A DNA stretch of 64,000 nucleotides from Flammula alnicola. Lineage: Eukaryota; Basidiomycota; Agaricomycetes; Agaricales; Strophariaceae. The translations under genes and the position numbers were made by a program. Positions 24,414 to 33,982 of the stretch are shown here, one piece after another. The notes under the pieces are model-generated. The model saw nothing but the letters and a program-made list of their open reading frames with translations. It did no database searches and was not told where the DNA came from. How positions within the stretch are numbered: position 1 is the first letter of the stretch; the number at the start of each line of letters is the position of its first letter. The stretch is from the NCBI GenBank assembly GCA_015499995.1, contig JADNRV010000042.1:1-64000 (forward strand), written 5' to 3'.

Positions 24414-26669
24414 TTAAGCATGGCGACTGCCTCCAGTGCGACCGTGCGTGATATGGTTGTAGCGGTGACGCTGTCCTGGAACTGGGAACATGGCACCGGG
24501 AGGATAGCTCAAAGGTGTTCCATAGACAGAGACCTCGAGAGATTCGAGCTGTGCGACAGAACCATCCGCCTGAAAGTTCATAGAACGATTAATTCAATCT
24601 TCCATAATTATACTTAGAAATGACGTACCTTCTGTACCCTCCACTGCAATTCCTTCTTCAAGTACGGCTCCACCAGCTCGGGCTCCAACGATCCAATCCC
24701 GAATGTTGTGCAATGGCTGGTTGAGGTGGACGAATCCTTCCTCGAGGAGATCGCCCTGATTACGGCAGTTGGCGCAATGTCCGGCGGCACTGTTCACGAA
24801 GGCGTGGTGCCCGCCAACGAAGTTGGGGCTGATATGCCACTGCTCTGGCTCTTCTGGAACAGCACCGAGGAAGAGGAAAACAGAGAAGCTGTTCCCGAGC
24901 TCGTATTTCTTGAACTCGATGCGGGCGGTCCAGTCGAAGAGGCCTTGGTTAGGAGGGACGACGTGATGGCCGGGGTGGGGAACAGGATGGCTGTGCTCTT
25001 GTTTGCTGGTCGACACGAATGATTGTGCCTCAGTCTGCACGGGTGCGGCCGGGGCAGCAGGTGCAGGTGGTGCAGCAGCTTTCTCGACAGGAACGGCGGC
25101 GGCAAGTGAGGCCACGGAGCCTGGTCCAGCGCCTAACCCAAGGCCGAGGTTGCAGCGAAAGCTGCAGAAGGTGCGGAAGTGGCGGCGAAAGAACCGAATA
25201 TAGACGATCCATACAACTGGTTAACGATGTTTCCGATAGCTTGTTGCACTGCCTGGGGTTGCTCAAGTCAAGCCCGTTGAATTCGGGGTACGAATACCCA
25301 AGCTCGCAGTGTCCGTCGTGCCAGAGAGGCCCAGAACATAGTTTGATTGCTCCAGAAGGGAGTTAGAGCTGGTTTAGAATAAGTCTTAAGAGGTGATTTT
25401 ATGACTAGCAGTGCGTATTTTTGACATACGAGTGGTTTGATCAACAGGCGCTTCAGGTGGGAGTATGAAGGTACCATCCTGAGAATCGCTGCCTTGACCC
25501 ACACTCCTGGTTGAGTGCAGCCCAAAGAGAGAGAAGCCTGTCGACGTTACAGTGGTGCAAGAAGAAGATTGGATCAAACGCTGACATGCCATATGATCAG
25601 CCCAGTGTTTCGACCGGACAGAGAGTTTAAAAGTGTCAAGTAAAACTCACCAGCGACGGCAGGGTCGCCATATGACCATTACCTCCGACATCGACGTGGA
25701 TGCCGTCGTGAATAGCCTCCAAACTGTTGCTGCTGCTTCCTCCATCGCCGACTGTGTGGTTGCTAAACGCCGTCCAGTCATGAACACGGGTGAGCATGCT
25801 GTATGTGCTCGACGTGATGTCGGACTGTGCCGAACGCATGATGCTAAGTATTTTCGGTATGCCCCGTCAGAATCGGCCTCAAACAAAGATAGAAACACAG
25901 AAATGGAGCGCACCTCTTGAGCCTCGCAACGTTGTCCGTTGCATTGGGCCGGGTGGTTAACGGCTGCCTGAGGGTCGCCGGCCAGCTGCGGTAAGGCTGC
26001 GGGAACGACGGATCCACAGGGTGGAACTTGTAGTGATAAAGAGGGTTGTCCGCTGTGACCTTCTGTCCGTTGGGTCCGGTGATCGTGACCTGCTTTAGCG
26101 CAATGACTTGATCTGGGGGGACTGCGTTCGCAGCCCAGTCCCAGTACGGCTGGCGAAGCTGGGTGGCGGCTTGCACCCAACTCGCCCGGTCGACAGTGTA
26201 GGTGGCCGCGACTTCTTGTGCATGTTTCTGGAGAATTTGCTGCAATGAAAAAAAGAATTAGAAATAGTTAATGGATCAGGTATCGAGACGAAATATACCT
26301 CGTAGAGCATGACGTATGGCCTGTGCCAAGTTGGGAAGAGGACAGAGCCATGGGTGCAATAGCCTCCCCACTGAGCGTTAGGGTCGAAGGGTTGGTCGCC
26401 TGTTACACCATCCCAAGGGATATATGGGAGGCCATGAATACCTCCAACCTGGAAGAAGGATTCAACATTTTCCTGCGCGGTCTTCGCAGACATGATTTCT
26501 ATTTGTAGGGACAGGTTGGTCAACATTTATATAATCACTATAGACGGAGGCGACACATACGAAGAGCTTGAACGTAAAGAGAGAAAAATTTGTCGTTCTT
26601 GACGAAGTCGTTGATCTCGAGACGGTTTGGGGAACCGCCCGTCGCACCCGTGATGACAACTCGAGACAT
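24414..26669 (-). CDS. Tyrosinase / polyphenol oxidase (type-3 copper)
   Basis: Oxidises monophenols and o-diphenols to quinones (melanin and browning). The start [20 protein letters not shown] resembles mushroom PPOs. CuA site: GGIHGLPY (His58), YCTHGSV (Cys84 and His86, the usual Cys-His thioether pair) and PTWHRPY (His95). CuB site: [14 protein letters not shown] and [14 protein letters not shown]. After [13 protein letters not shown] comes FNGLDL, an Ala/Pro-rich linker ([14 protein letters not shown]), then a C-terminal domain with [20 protein letters not shown], likely the lid domain cleaved on activation. The last exon ends near 24414. Introns lie near 26555-26500, 26290-26240, 25915-25850, 25625-25575 and 24630-24575. 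Between 25150 and 25530 at least five single-base losses break the frame, most in runs (GGG, TT, CCCCC, TTT). No signal peptide, as in other mushroom PPOs. Confidence 0.85.
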
Positions 26670-27208
26670 TGTTTCTTTGGAGTAGGAGATGTGTTGAGGT
26701 CGAGAGAGGATCTAGTGAATCGCGGAGAGTGTCGCCCTTTTATCTTCTCCGGCGTGGGCCTCCAGGATATCAGGGTAGTCATTATGTTATCACGGCAATA
26801 GTCCCAACAGGTGTATATGACAGACTCTCCGACGGCGATACATACGTAAGTACTTAAGAATGGAACGTGCAAGGCAATTAAGAGACTTGCGGAGTAGATC
26901 AGCGATGTTACGTAGAAATCCACTGAGAAGTCACCCAACTCGAAAAGTGAGGAGAGACTTGACAGAGTTTTGGAGATGGAGCTTGGTATATGGCGCACCC
27001 ATGATAACCATCGTTCATGGCATGCAGGTTTACGGTTCTTGCGGAAAAGCTTTCATAGAAGTGACTTCGGCACTGACCCTTGTCCCCGAGGTAGACAAAC
27101 TGTTGAGGTATGCGGTTTCGAATCGAGGATGATTTGGCGTATCACGAGGCCAAAATGAAGACAGAACCCTTGGTTCCTCGTCTTGGCAGCCTGTGCTTAT
27201 GGAACTAG
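26670..27208. other. Tyrosinase promoter and unassigned sequence
   Basis: Upstream region of the tyrosinase gene (an A/T-rich GATAAAAGG on the minus strand near 26738-26746 may act as a TATA element). The rest is unassigned. It may hold upstream exons of the segment at 27209, but none could be joined with confidence. Confidence 0.3.
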
Positions 27209-27565
27209 CGATATGATCCTAATAGCACAGCGATTCCGTTCTTAGACGAAGGTATCGATAACAATCCGCTACCCTCGGAGTGGAGGTTATTTGCCACCGG
27301 CCAGCGCGCATTTAAAGCCAGCGCTGGTGATAACATTAAGAAGTGTAAATGTTGCCAATACAATGGAGACATACATTTCAATGAAGTCCCTTTCGCGCCT
27401 CTGAAAGAACAGAATGAACCCTTGCTTTTTCCATCATTTAACCGATTATGCCAAGGTTGCTCTCGCCTTCACCGACAGGAGTGGATTGGGAGTAAGCACC
27501 CTCCCGGTGGTGGATCAGGTGCTGGAGCTTCTGCGCAGAGTTTAAGTCACTATCGTCATGGGTAG
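27209..27565 (+). CDS. Orphan Cys-rich coding segment (no start codon)
   Basis: A 119-codon open frame after a TAG that also offers a splice acceptor (GGAACTAG). It reads RYDPNSTAIPFLDEGIDNNP, then KKCKCCQYNGDIHFNEVP and RLCQGCSRLHRQEWIG, ending in HYRHG and a stop. The CKCC and CxGC pairs, spaced about 40 residues, look like a zinc-binding knuckle. There is no ATG, so this is an internal or 3' exon or a gene remnant. I cannot name the family. Confidence 0.35.
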   Translation, partial: RYDPNSTAIPFLDEGIDNNPLPSEWRLFATGQRAFKASAGDNIKKCKCCQYNGDIHFNEVPFAPLKEQNEPLLFPSFNRLCQGCSRLHRQEWIGSKHPPGGGSGAGASAQSLSHYRHG

Positions 27566-28774
27566 TTCACAAGTAATTCAGATGGTCAGAACCGACACTT
27601 GCAGAGTGAAGAATAAGATAAGATGTCTTTGTGCGGCTACAGGAGTTATGTGAATGGCAGTACTGCACTGCAAAGTGAAAAGGGCCAACGCGTTCGGAGG
27701 TTTACTTTGAAAGGGAGAGGGGCCTGGCAAGAGGAAGGCAGAGCATACAGTGAGTCATGCTTTTGGCAAGGCTGTAACGTAATTCATTCCCACGCCTACT
27801 TGATCCCTGCGTGGATATTAAGGCCGGCAAGCAGCAAAGCCCACTGGTCGCCATGTTTAAATTTGTCAGATGTAGGTGAGTATCAAGGTCCAGGTTATCA
27901 CCGGCTTAGAACCATAAGCACATTGTCAATGAAATTTCTCCATGCGCGGCACTGGTTGATAGGATGGCAATGTTCGGAACTGCACCAGTGTGCTGGAAGA
28001 ATTCAAAATTGAATAAGTACTAGCGCCCGTGATTGGCACAATCGCATGACCACGATCGGCAAGGAAACAAAGTCGCACATACGCCCCATTAGTTGGCGCC
28101 CGTCCATTCCATTGGACTTCCAGTGGAGCCTCAGCTGTAGAAAAAATGAAACTCCTCGGAATCTGGAGGTAAATTAATTAGCGCCGTAGTGTTGCCAACT
28201 TATCTGTTTTCCAGTCAATCATGTGTAAACCAATAAGAGACATGGAATGTGATGTAGAACATTCTTGTCAATAGAATACAAAGAAATGTGTCCGCTCGTG
28301 CATCTACATACATTCAACTTGCACCCTAAATCCACAACAACGACGAAGATCCTGTACATCCTAACCCAGTCGCAGAAATAGGGTACCGACTCACGCACGT
28401 TTGCAAATTTGAATTGTTACATGGTCCAAAAGCTTCTTTTCACATTCATTCATATTAAAAGATGCTTCGACGCCAGGAGCCAATAATTGGTCTACCTGTG
28501 ATCTAAACTGTCAACGCACTTAAATACCAGGCGCCTAAATTTGCTCTCTCTCTCGCGTTTAACTTTCACCTCGGTCTCAATGAATTAGATATAACTTTGT
28601 TCTCTGCTCTTATCTTTAATGTTTTGGCCGTACTATTCCTTTCTGATTGCATGATTCGCCATGACTGAATTGAGAACTGTACTTCCGAAGTATACGTTCA
28701 GGAGACAGGATGCGATAGATGCCTGCCCACGCATGGCGAGATGAAATGCTTATGGAAACCCATGGGTTCACTGG

Positions 28775-28933
28775 CTCATCCTTCTCCACCTTATCGCCAC
28801 AATCGGTGGCATGTGCGATGGACAGGGAAATCTCACCGGCACACTAATCTCATGATCGCCAGGATCAGCATGTGCGACGGAGAGACTCACTGATCTCATC
28901 CTTTCACCTTATCGCCACGATCAGTGGTGGGGC
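28775..28933. repeat. Imperfect direct repeats upstream of lectin gene
   Basis: Copies begin at about 28775, 28849 and 28896. The first and third share CTCATCCTT, CACCTTATCGCCAC and ATCRGTGG; the first and second share CATGTGCGAYGGA. They end 7 bases before the TATA box, so they may be regulatory sites or a local duplication. Confidence 0.6.
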
Positions 28934-28939
28934 TCCCAT

Positions 28940-28946
28940 ATAAAAG
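28940..28946 (+). promoter_or_regulatory. TATA box of lectin gene
   Basis: TATAAAA in the context CCCATATAAAAGACG, about 115 bases before the lectin start codon. Confidence 0.5.
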
Positions 28947-29060
28947 ACGAGGTAAGGTAGCATACAGAATTGACGATTCTGCGAGAGAAATCAACTCGAA
29001 TAGCATCTGGTAGGTCATAATCATGCTTCCGGAACGATACTGATTTATAATTAGACCATA

Positions 29061-29616
29061 ATGGCGTTCATACTTTCGCAGTGCTTGGGTGCTGGTTCCA
29101 CTGCTATTCAACTTGCGAACGGCGACACCCGTATCTATTACCAAGCCGCTGATGGTGCTATCCACGAAGCTGGCGGAGTAGGTTCGGTGGCTTCCGGGGC
29201 TGCATATTCCGACAATATCCTTATTCCGGCTCAAGATGTCCGCATCAACACTCCCGTCGCAGTGACAACTTGGGGAGCTGAATTTGAACAGGTGCAGTAT
29301 ATTCATAACATCTTATAGACACCTGCTCTAGTTTCATTCATATCCTTTTCTGTGATAGATTCGTCTTTACTTCATCGGCTCTGACAACCTTATTCGTGAA
29401 CGCCGTTACACCCGAAATCAGACCCCGTGGGGACCCGGAGGCTTAGATGCAAAGAGATACAAGGCTGCACCGAACAGCGGCTTACTCTATGCCATCGTCA
29501 CTGATAACAACCCCAGAGTCGGGTTCCAGTCCGCTGATGCGCCTGAGTCCATCACGGAGGCAGCATACACGCTTGGCGGTGGCTGGGTAGATGCAAAATT
29601 GCCAAGGAAGATGTAA
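29061..29616 (+). CDS. Fucose-specific lectin (AAL type), half-size
   Basis: Resembles fungal fucose lectins such as Aleuria aurantia lectin (AAL), a six-bladed propeller of ~310 residues. Two exons (29061-29291, 29359-29616) give only 162 residues, about three blades. Blade motifs: DTRIYYQAADGAIHEAG, IRLYFIGSDNLIRERR followed by TPWGPGGL, and VGFQSADAPESITEAAYT followed by GGGWVD. The Arg, Glu and Trp that contact fucose in AAL have counterparts in the second motif (R, E, W). No signal peptide is seen, as is usual for AAL-type lectins, so it is probably cytoplasmic until released. Both ends look natural (TATA box upstream, clean stop), so the short form may dimerise into a full propeller; that is inference. 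Truncation of a longer gene is the alternative. Confidence 0.75.
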
Positions 29617-30692
29617 TTCGAGCCAACTTACCAAGTAGGAATATATATACTGACGAAGGATTTCTGTGCGGCCCGAATTTTGATTTTCACTTGTGTCGTG
29701 TGCAACTTTGCTTCCGTTGAATGGAGTGTGAGGCGATACAGCTCTAACAATTTCAAAACTGTCAAACGCGGCTCACGTGCCCCGTCGGGCGCTTAAGTGC
29801 TTCAGGTACATTATGACCTTCCTTTTTGCACTTCTGCGGCTCTGACTCGCATCGACTCAGGACGCAGCGGTGTAGCAGAAAGCCCGCCGTCCGTCCGTCT
29901 GTAGATGGTGTGATTTGGCGGAGAGGTGATCGCGGAGGAGCAGGAAAGGAGCAGTATCATGCTGGAGATGATCGATAAGCTCAGACATCACCGTAGTAGA
30001 GATAATTACTCGACGTACCTCCTACTCCGCGTTGGCTGCCTCGCTTTTCTCCCATCCTGTAGTCGTGTGCTGCACGGTGCAGGCCATACACACACGACGT
30101 AACGTGGCCAAAATTGCATCTTGCAAAGCGCTTCGCGCCGGCAAATGGAACATAAACCGAGGCGGAAGCGGGTGGGACATGCAATGGAGGACGAGGAGAA
30201 GGGGGGGGAGAACCCACACACTCGTTGCAGCCGCTCTCGGATGCGACGAGTGTGATGGCGGGCGGGTTTTTGGAAGGTACGGGCACCCCGGCCAGGAGTT
30301 TTCCCATCCGCAAAATTGGGACTTTCGAACCAAGTTCGTTGGGAAACTTGTGTTAATATCGTCAGAAATCATACAGAAAGGTTGTTTAGAGCTATAAATT
30401 GCGTAATATAATCTCCTCGTGGTACCTGAATGGGTCCAAAGGGCGAAGAGCTTATTGGAGCCGCGACAACATGTATGGCTGACGCAAATCAGGATTCAAT
30501 ATTCAGGATGCATCAGTATTTTGTTTCTCCTGTGGCTGACAGGCTTTTGAAGGGAACAAGGAACGGTTATATAAGTATCCCCTCGAGTTGATCTTGCATC
30601 CTGCGCTGGTTAATCATATTCAATCCTCACCTCCCCACAGGCGCCGAGTCTTAGCTACCCCTCCAACACAACACGAAAGCACCGACCCCATC
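29617..30692. other. Intergenic, no supported gene
   Basis: No conserved coding sequence. A TATATAA box at 30568-30574 and a C/A-rich leader precede the small secreted protein gene. Confidence 0.4.
30568..30574 (+). promoter_or_regulatory. TATA box of small secreted protein gene
   Basis: TATATAA, 119-125 bases upstream of the ATG at 30693. Confidence 0.45.
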
Positions 30693-31183
30693 ATGATCCA
30701 CTATACGCTCAACCTCTTCGCCGTCCTTCTCAGCATGGCAGTTCTCATTCACGCCCGCGCCAGTCCATCGGCGACCCCAACCTCATATATATGCCCTCCC
30801 GTGGACAATGGCGGATTTTCCCTAGGATCCAACGACGTGACCTCCGACCCCATCTTCTGCTCCTACCCAGCCGTTCCCGGAGAGGATCCTAATGACTTCT
30901 ACTGCACATACTCCAAGGTCTGCTTTATCTCCGTGAGTGGCTCTGGATGACTGCTCATATTTTATAGATAACCGGAGCCCTGGTATTGGATCACGACGCA
31001 GGCCTTTGCCCGGGGAGTGCAGTACCAGTGACCATTACGAGCAAGGGTCGGCATAATCGGCCTAAGGCACATGCTCCCCTTCCAACGCGGCCACAAAACA
31101 TTGTCCACGGAATTCGGGATGGTCCGACTGACAAGGCTTACCGTCTCAAGAAGCGCCGTGCCATCCTCGAGCCTGCGCTCTGA
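30693..31183 (+). CDS. Small secreted cysteine-containing protein
   Basis: Two exons (30693-30917, 30968-31183) give 146 residues. The N-terminus is a clear signal peptide (MIHYTLNLFAVLLSMAVLIH then ARA). The mature part has four Cys in YICPPV, IFCSYP, FYCTYS and GLCPGS, consistent with two disulphides. The C-terminal half is basic, with SKGRHNRPKAHAPLPTRPQN and RLKKRRAILEPAL; the KKRR site could be cut by a Kex2-like protease. I do not recognise the family. Its size, signal peptide and Cys content fit the small secreted proteins common in mushrooms. The intron is 50 nt. Confidence 0.65.
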
Positions 31184-32146
31184 GCGAGTTGCTCGGAAGA
31201 GGGTGCTTTTTTTTTTGCCTTTCCCAGATATTCTTCATCCCGTTTCTACCGACGTTCGCACATTTCTTCATTCGAACAATCTTATGCATAAAGTACAATA
31301 CTTCAATTTTTATTTTTATTAGATAATGGATTCCCGCTTTGCTCGATATGAGTAGATCCCTATACCCCAATTGATAACCTGATTGATACAAACGTTGCAG
31401 TCATTCAGTAATGGAGACCGCGGGATGAACCAATCTCAACACAATGTCCTTTAATGCACCTTGGAGATCTTGACTGTTGAAGCTTGAAGGATGGTCAGCA
31501 AGGAAAAAGAGCAATAAGGGAACAAGGATGGTGCACCTTGCGTAGCGCTCATGTGCATGATGCGAAGAAATATGACGGGAGCTGGACATGGACGAAGCGC
31601 CGCGGCGCCGAGTGAGAGATGTCAGGACGAAAGAAGAGACCAGATGCATGAAATGAAGCAAGGGGCGCAACGAAACGATGAAATGGGAACACAACAAGTA
31701 TTTCGAATACAAAATTATTCAATGAAAAAAGGAGCGAGAAAGAACAAGAAAGAGAGAAGAAAAACCGCTCACAACCCCGCGCTCTCCTCCATCCGCGCCT
31801 GCCTCTTCTTCGACACAACCCTCACCACCTCGTCCCCCCACAGCGCTTTCATAGTAATTCATACTATCCAAACACCCCGCCAGAACCTCCTTCGCTTCAT
31901 CTACCACCTCCCCGTCCATCCATTCGTCGAAGTCTATCTCTATTCACTAGTCTTTTTACTGCTGGTACCGTGAAGGCAGATAAGTGAGCACAATAGATTT
32001 ACACTTTGGATTTGAACAGTCATTCGTTTAATAATTACTTACGCATGTTCAATTGCTGAGTGTAGATCGCGCGAGTAAATTGCAGTTCAACTACACTGAC
32101 CTGAAAGAGGCCTAGACTTAATAGAAACAGCGGCGTCCGGTCCCAG
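31184..32146. other. Intergenic, no supported gene
   Basis: Sequence is strongly purine-rich between 31540 and 31780, which creates long spurious ORFs on both strands. No conserved protein is seen. The boundary of the inverted duplication lies near 32143. Confidence 0.4.
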
Positions 32147-33290
32147 CTACCTCCATCTCTGTATGCCAGGATCTTGGGAGTTTCGAAAATGCTTCCAAAT
32201 TTCTTGCCTAGCCCGTTGACACTTTTCATGCCCACACAGTTGCGATACCACCGCCGTATTTCCGTGTTCGTCCACCTTATCTTCTTCGACATACCCAGGA
32301 CAACCCGCTTCAGTATCCAAGTCCAAAGTGCATGGGGACTCTACGCGAATGGTCTCGTTCGGGCCCCACGAACAGTGATGCTTTACAGTGGTCACATTTC
32401 CCCTCGTGTCCGTCAAAAATTGTTCGTAAGGACCAGAGCATGAGGGTGAACACGGATTATCAAACGGTGTTCTATTAATTGTGTTTATCAAGGAATGCCC
32501 TTGGATTTGGCTGTCAGCGGCTGTCGTCTGCGCCGAACGTCTAGTTTGGCTAGTGGCTGCACAGATAACCTATTAGCGGCCGCGGCCATTGCGTCTGCTT
32601 GCTATGAATTGCGTCTTACGTACCTTCAAATTTGCAAGCTCGCCAAGAGTCCTCTTCATCTTGACTATATTCCTCCTGGGAATCGCTATCCGAATCCTGG
32701 CTAGAATAACCGTCCTGAATATCAACAGAACGTCCGTCTGCCTCTCGAGGGGCGCTTTGCGAGCCTGAGGATTGGGTTTTGCGGTTTGAGAAACGCCAGA
32801 AGCAGTCTTTGTACTGTGCTCGCTGTCTCGTGCTTAGTAGATGTTCAATCTTACATGAGTAGCGATGTGAACATGAGGTAGCTGTAGCGTATGCAGAAGA
32901 TGTAGAGAGCGCGTTATGTGGGGAAAGCCGTAAGGCTTTTGGTCTAACAGAAATCCCGTTGGGGACCGAGACGAGCTGCGATGGGCGGGAGGGAAGAACT
33001 TGTGCTTACCCAATGTCCATCATTTGGCATTGTTCTCGGTCCCGTTGAGGCGACTTGTCTTGTCAGATAAAATGTCGCATCAATGCTTATGCAAGTTCAA
33101 GGGAGTGGAGGGTGGGGTAAAAGAAAGCGAGACTGCAGGCCAGAGCCTCAGCCTGTTCATCGAGCACCGTCGCATGGTGGCAGTCACAGACAAGAATGGT
33201 CACATTAGCCGAGACTGTCACCGCGTGTACAAAGACAGCACTCTAACCCTAACCTCATTCTTCACATCGTGATAGAGCAAAAAATTTCAT
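32147..33290 (-). pseudogene. CPGYV-family gene B (first exon split by a 477-bp insert)
   Basis: The left-arm partner of the intact gene at 49826. The ancestral ATG is at 33290 (ATGAAATT). In the partner this continues CTGCTTCTGGCG; here the frame runs into foreign sequence and a stop after MKFFALSRCEE. Homology resumes at about 32805 and runs through exon 1 (DGYSSQDSDSDSQEEYSQDE in the partner), an intron, and exon 2 (about 32556-32147). Exon 2 is open: DNPCSPSCSGPYEQF, KHHCSWGPNETIRV, AGCPGYVEEDKVDEHG, LCGHEKCQRARQEIW. Without the insert it would resemble the partner. Exon 2 may still be transcribed from a new start, but nothing shows this. Confidence 0.75.
32806..33282. mobile_element. Insertion of about 477 bp in gene B
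   Basis: Present in the left arm and absent from the matching place at about 49834 in the right arm. Ends read TCTTTGTACTGTG and GATAGAGCAAAA. I see no convincing terminal inverted repeat or target duplication, and no coding sequence. Near its inner end it holds CTCTAACCCTAACC. The class is unknown; it could equally be filler DNA from repair. Confidence 0.6.
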
Positions 33291-33982
33291 TGTAGAAAAG
33301 CAATATAAAAGAGGATGAAGGGGTGAATGGGGATCCAACTCGCTAATCTTGGCGCCTTTTATGCGATAAACGACTGCGAGAGCTTTGATATTCCTCGAAA
33401 CAATAATTCCTGCTGTTGTATTTTTGGATGAATGGAGAGACAAATGTAAAGGTAGTGCATAAAAGGCGTGGCCCCCGCATGATGGCAAATATAACGTCGT
33501 TAGTCGGTCGATGTCTTTGTTCCAAAATCAGCCAGCCAAGTCGCCAAGAAAACTGCAGGACAAAAGATGTTTCCAATAGCACGGGAGCGGTTGAATGGAG
33601 GGTCCAGGAAAGGTCCTGGTAGAACACTGCAATCAATAAACTCCATACGGCTTTCTGCAAAATACGATAAAAGAAAACAATTAGGCGCCCACCGTAGCTC
33701 CAAAAATGCTATTTCAATAACAACACATAGTAGCTATCTCAGCGCCCAAAATCAAGCATTTTTAGTCGCGTAACATGAAAGTATAAGATAAATTCAAGTT
33801 AGTGTATTGCCGGTATATAGGTTGTGTATGGGTATAAAAATCCGCCCGGTATCTGCGAAATAGCAGTCCTTTGCCATGCTAGCGCCATACTACTGTATCA
33901 AGGTCCAATCCAAGTCCGATGACTCACTGAGTAAGTACGAGTAAAATACCAACAATCAGTCCCAAGACACCAACTAGCTCAG

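Larger units (their letters stand above)
27566..29060. other. Unassigned region; lectin promoter with repeats
   Basis: Plus-strand ORF 27623-28012 shows no conserved features. Three imperfect direct repeats lie in 28775-28933, just upstream of the lectin TATA box. Otherwise nothing supported. Confidence 0.4.

Noticed and set aside
31541..31973. Overlapping long ORFs on both strands
   Set aside because: Purine-rich sequence gives low stop density; no conserved protein features.
33240..33258. CTAACCCTAACC as a telomeric scar
   Set aside because: Only two units; too short to mean anything beyond a note on the 477-bp insert.
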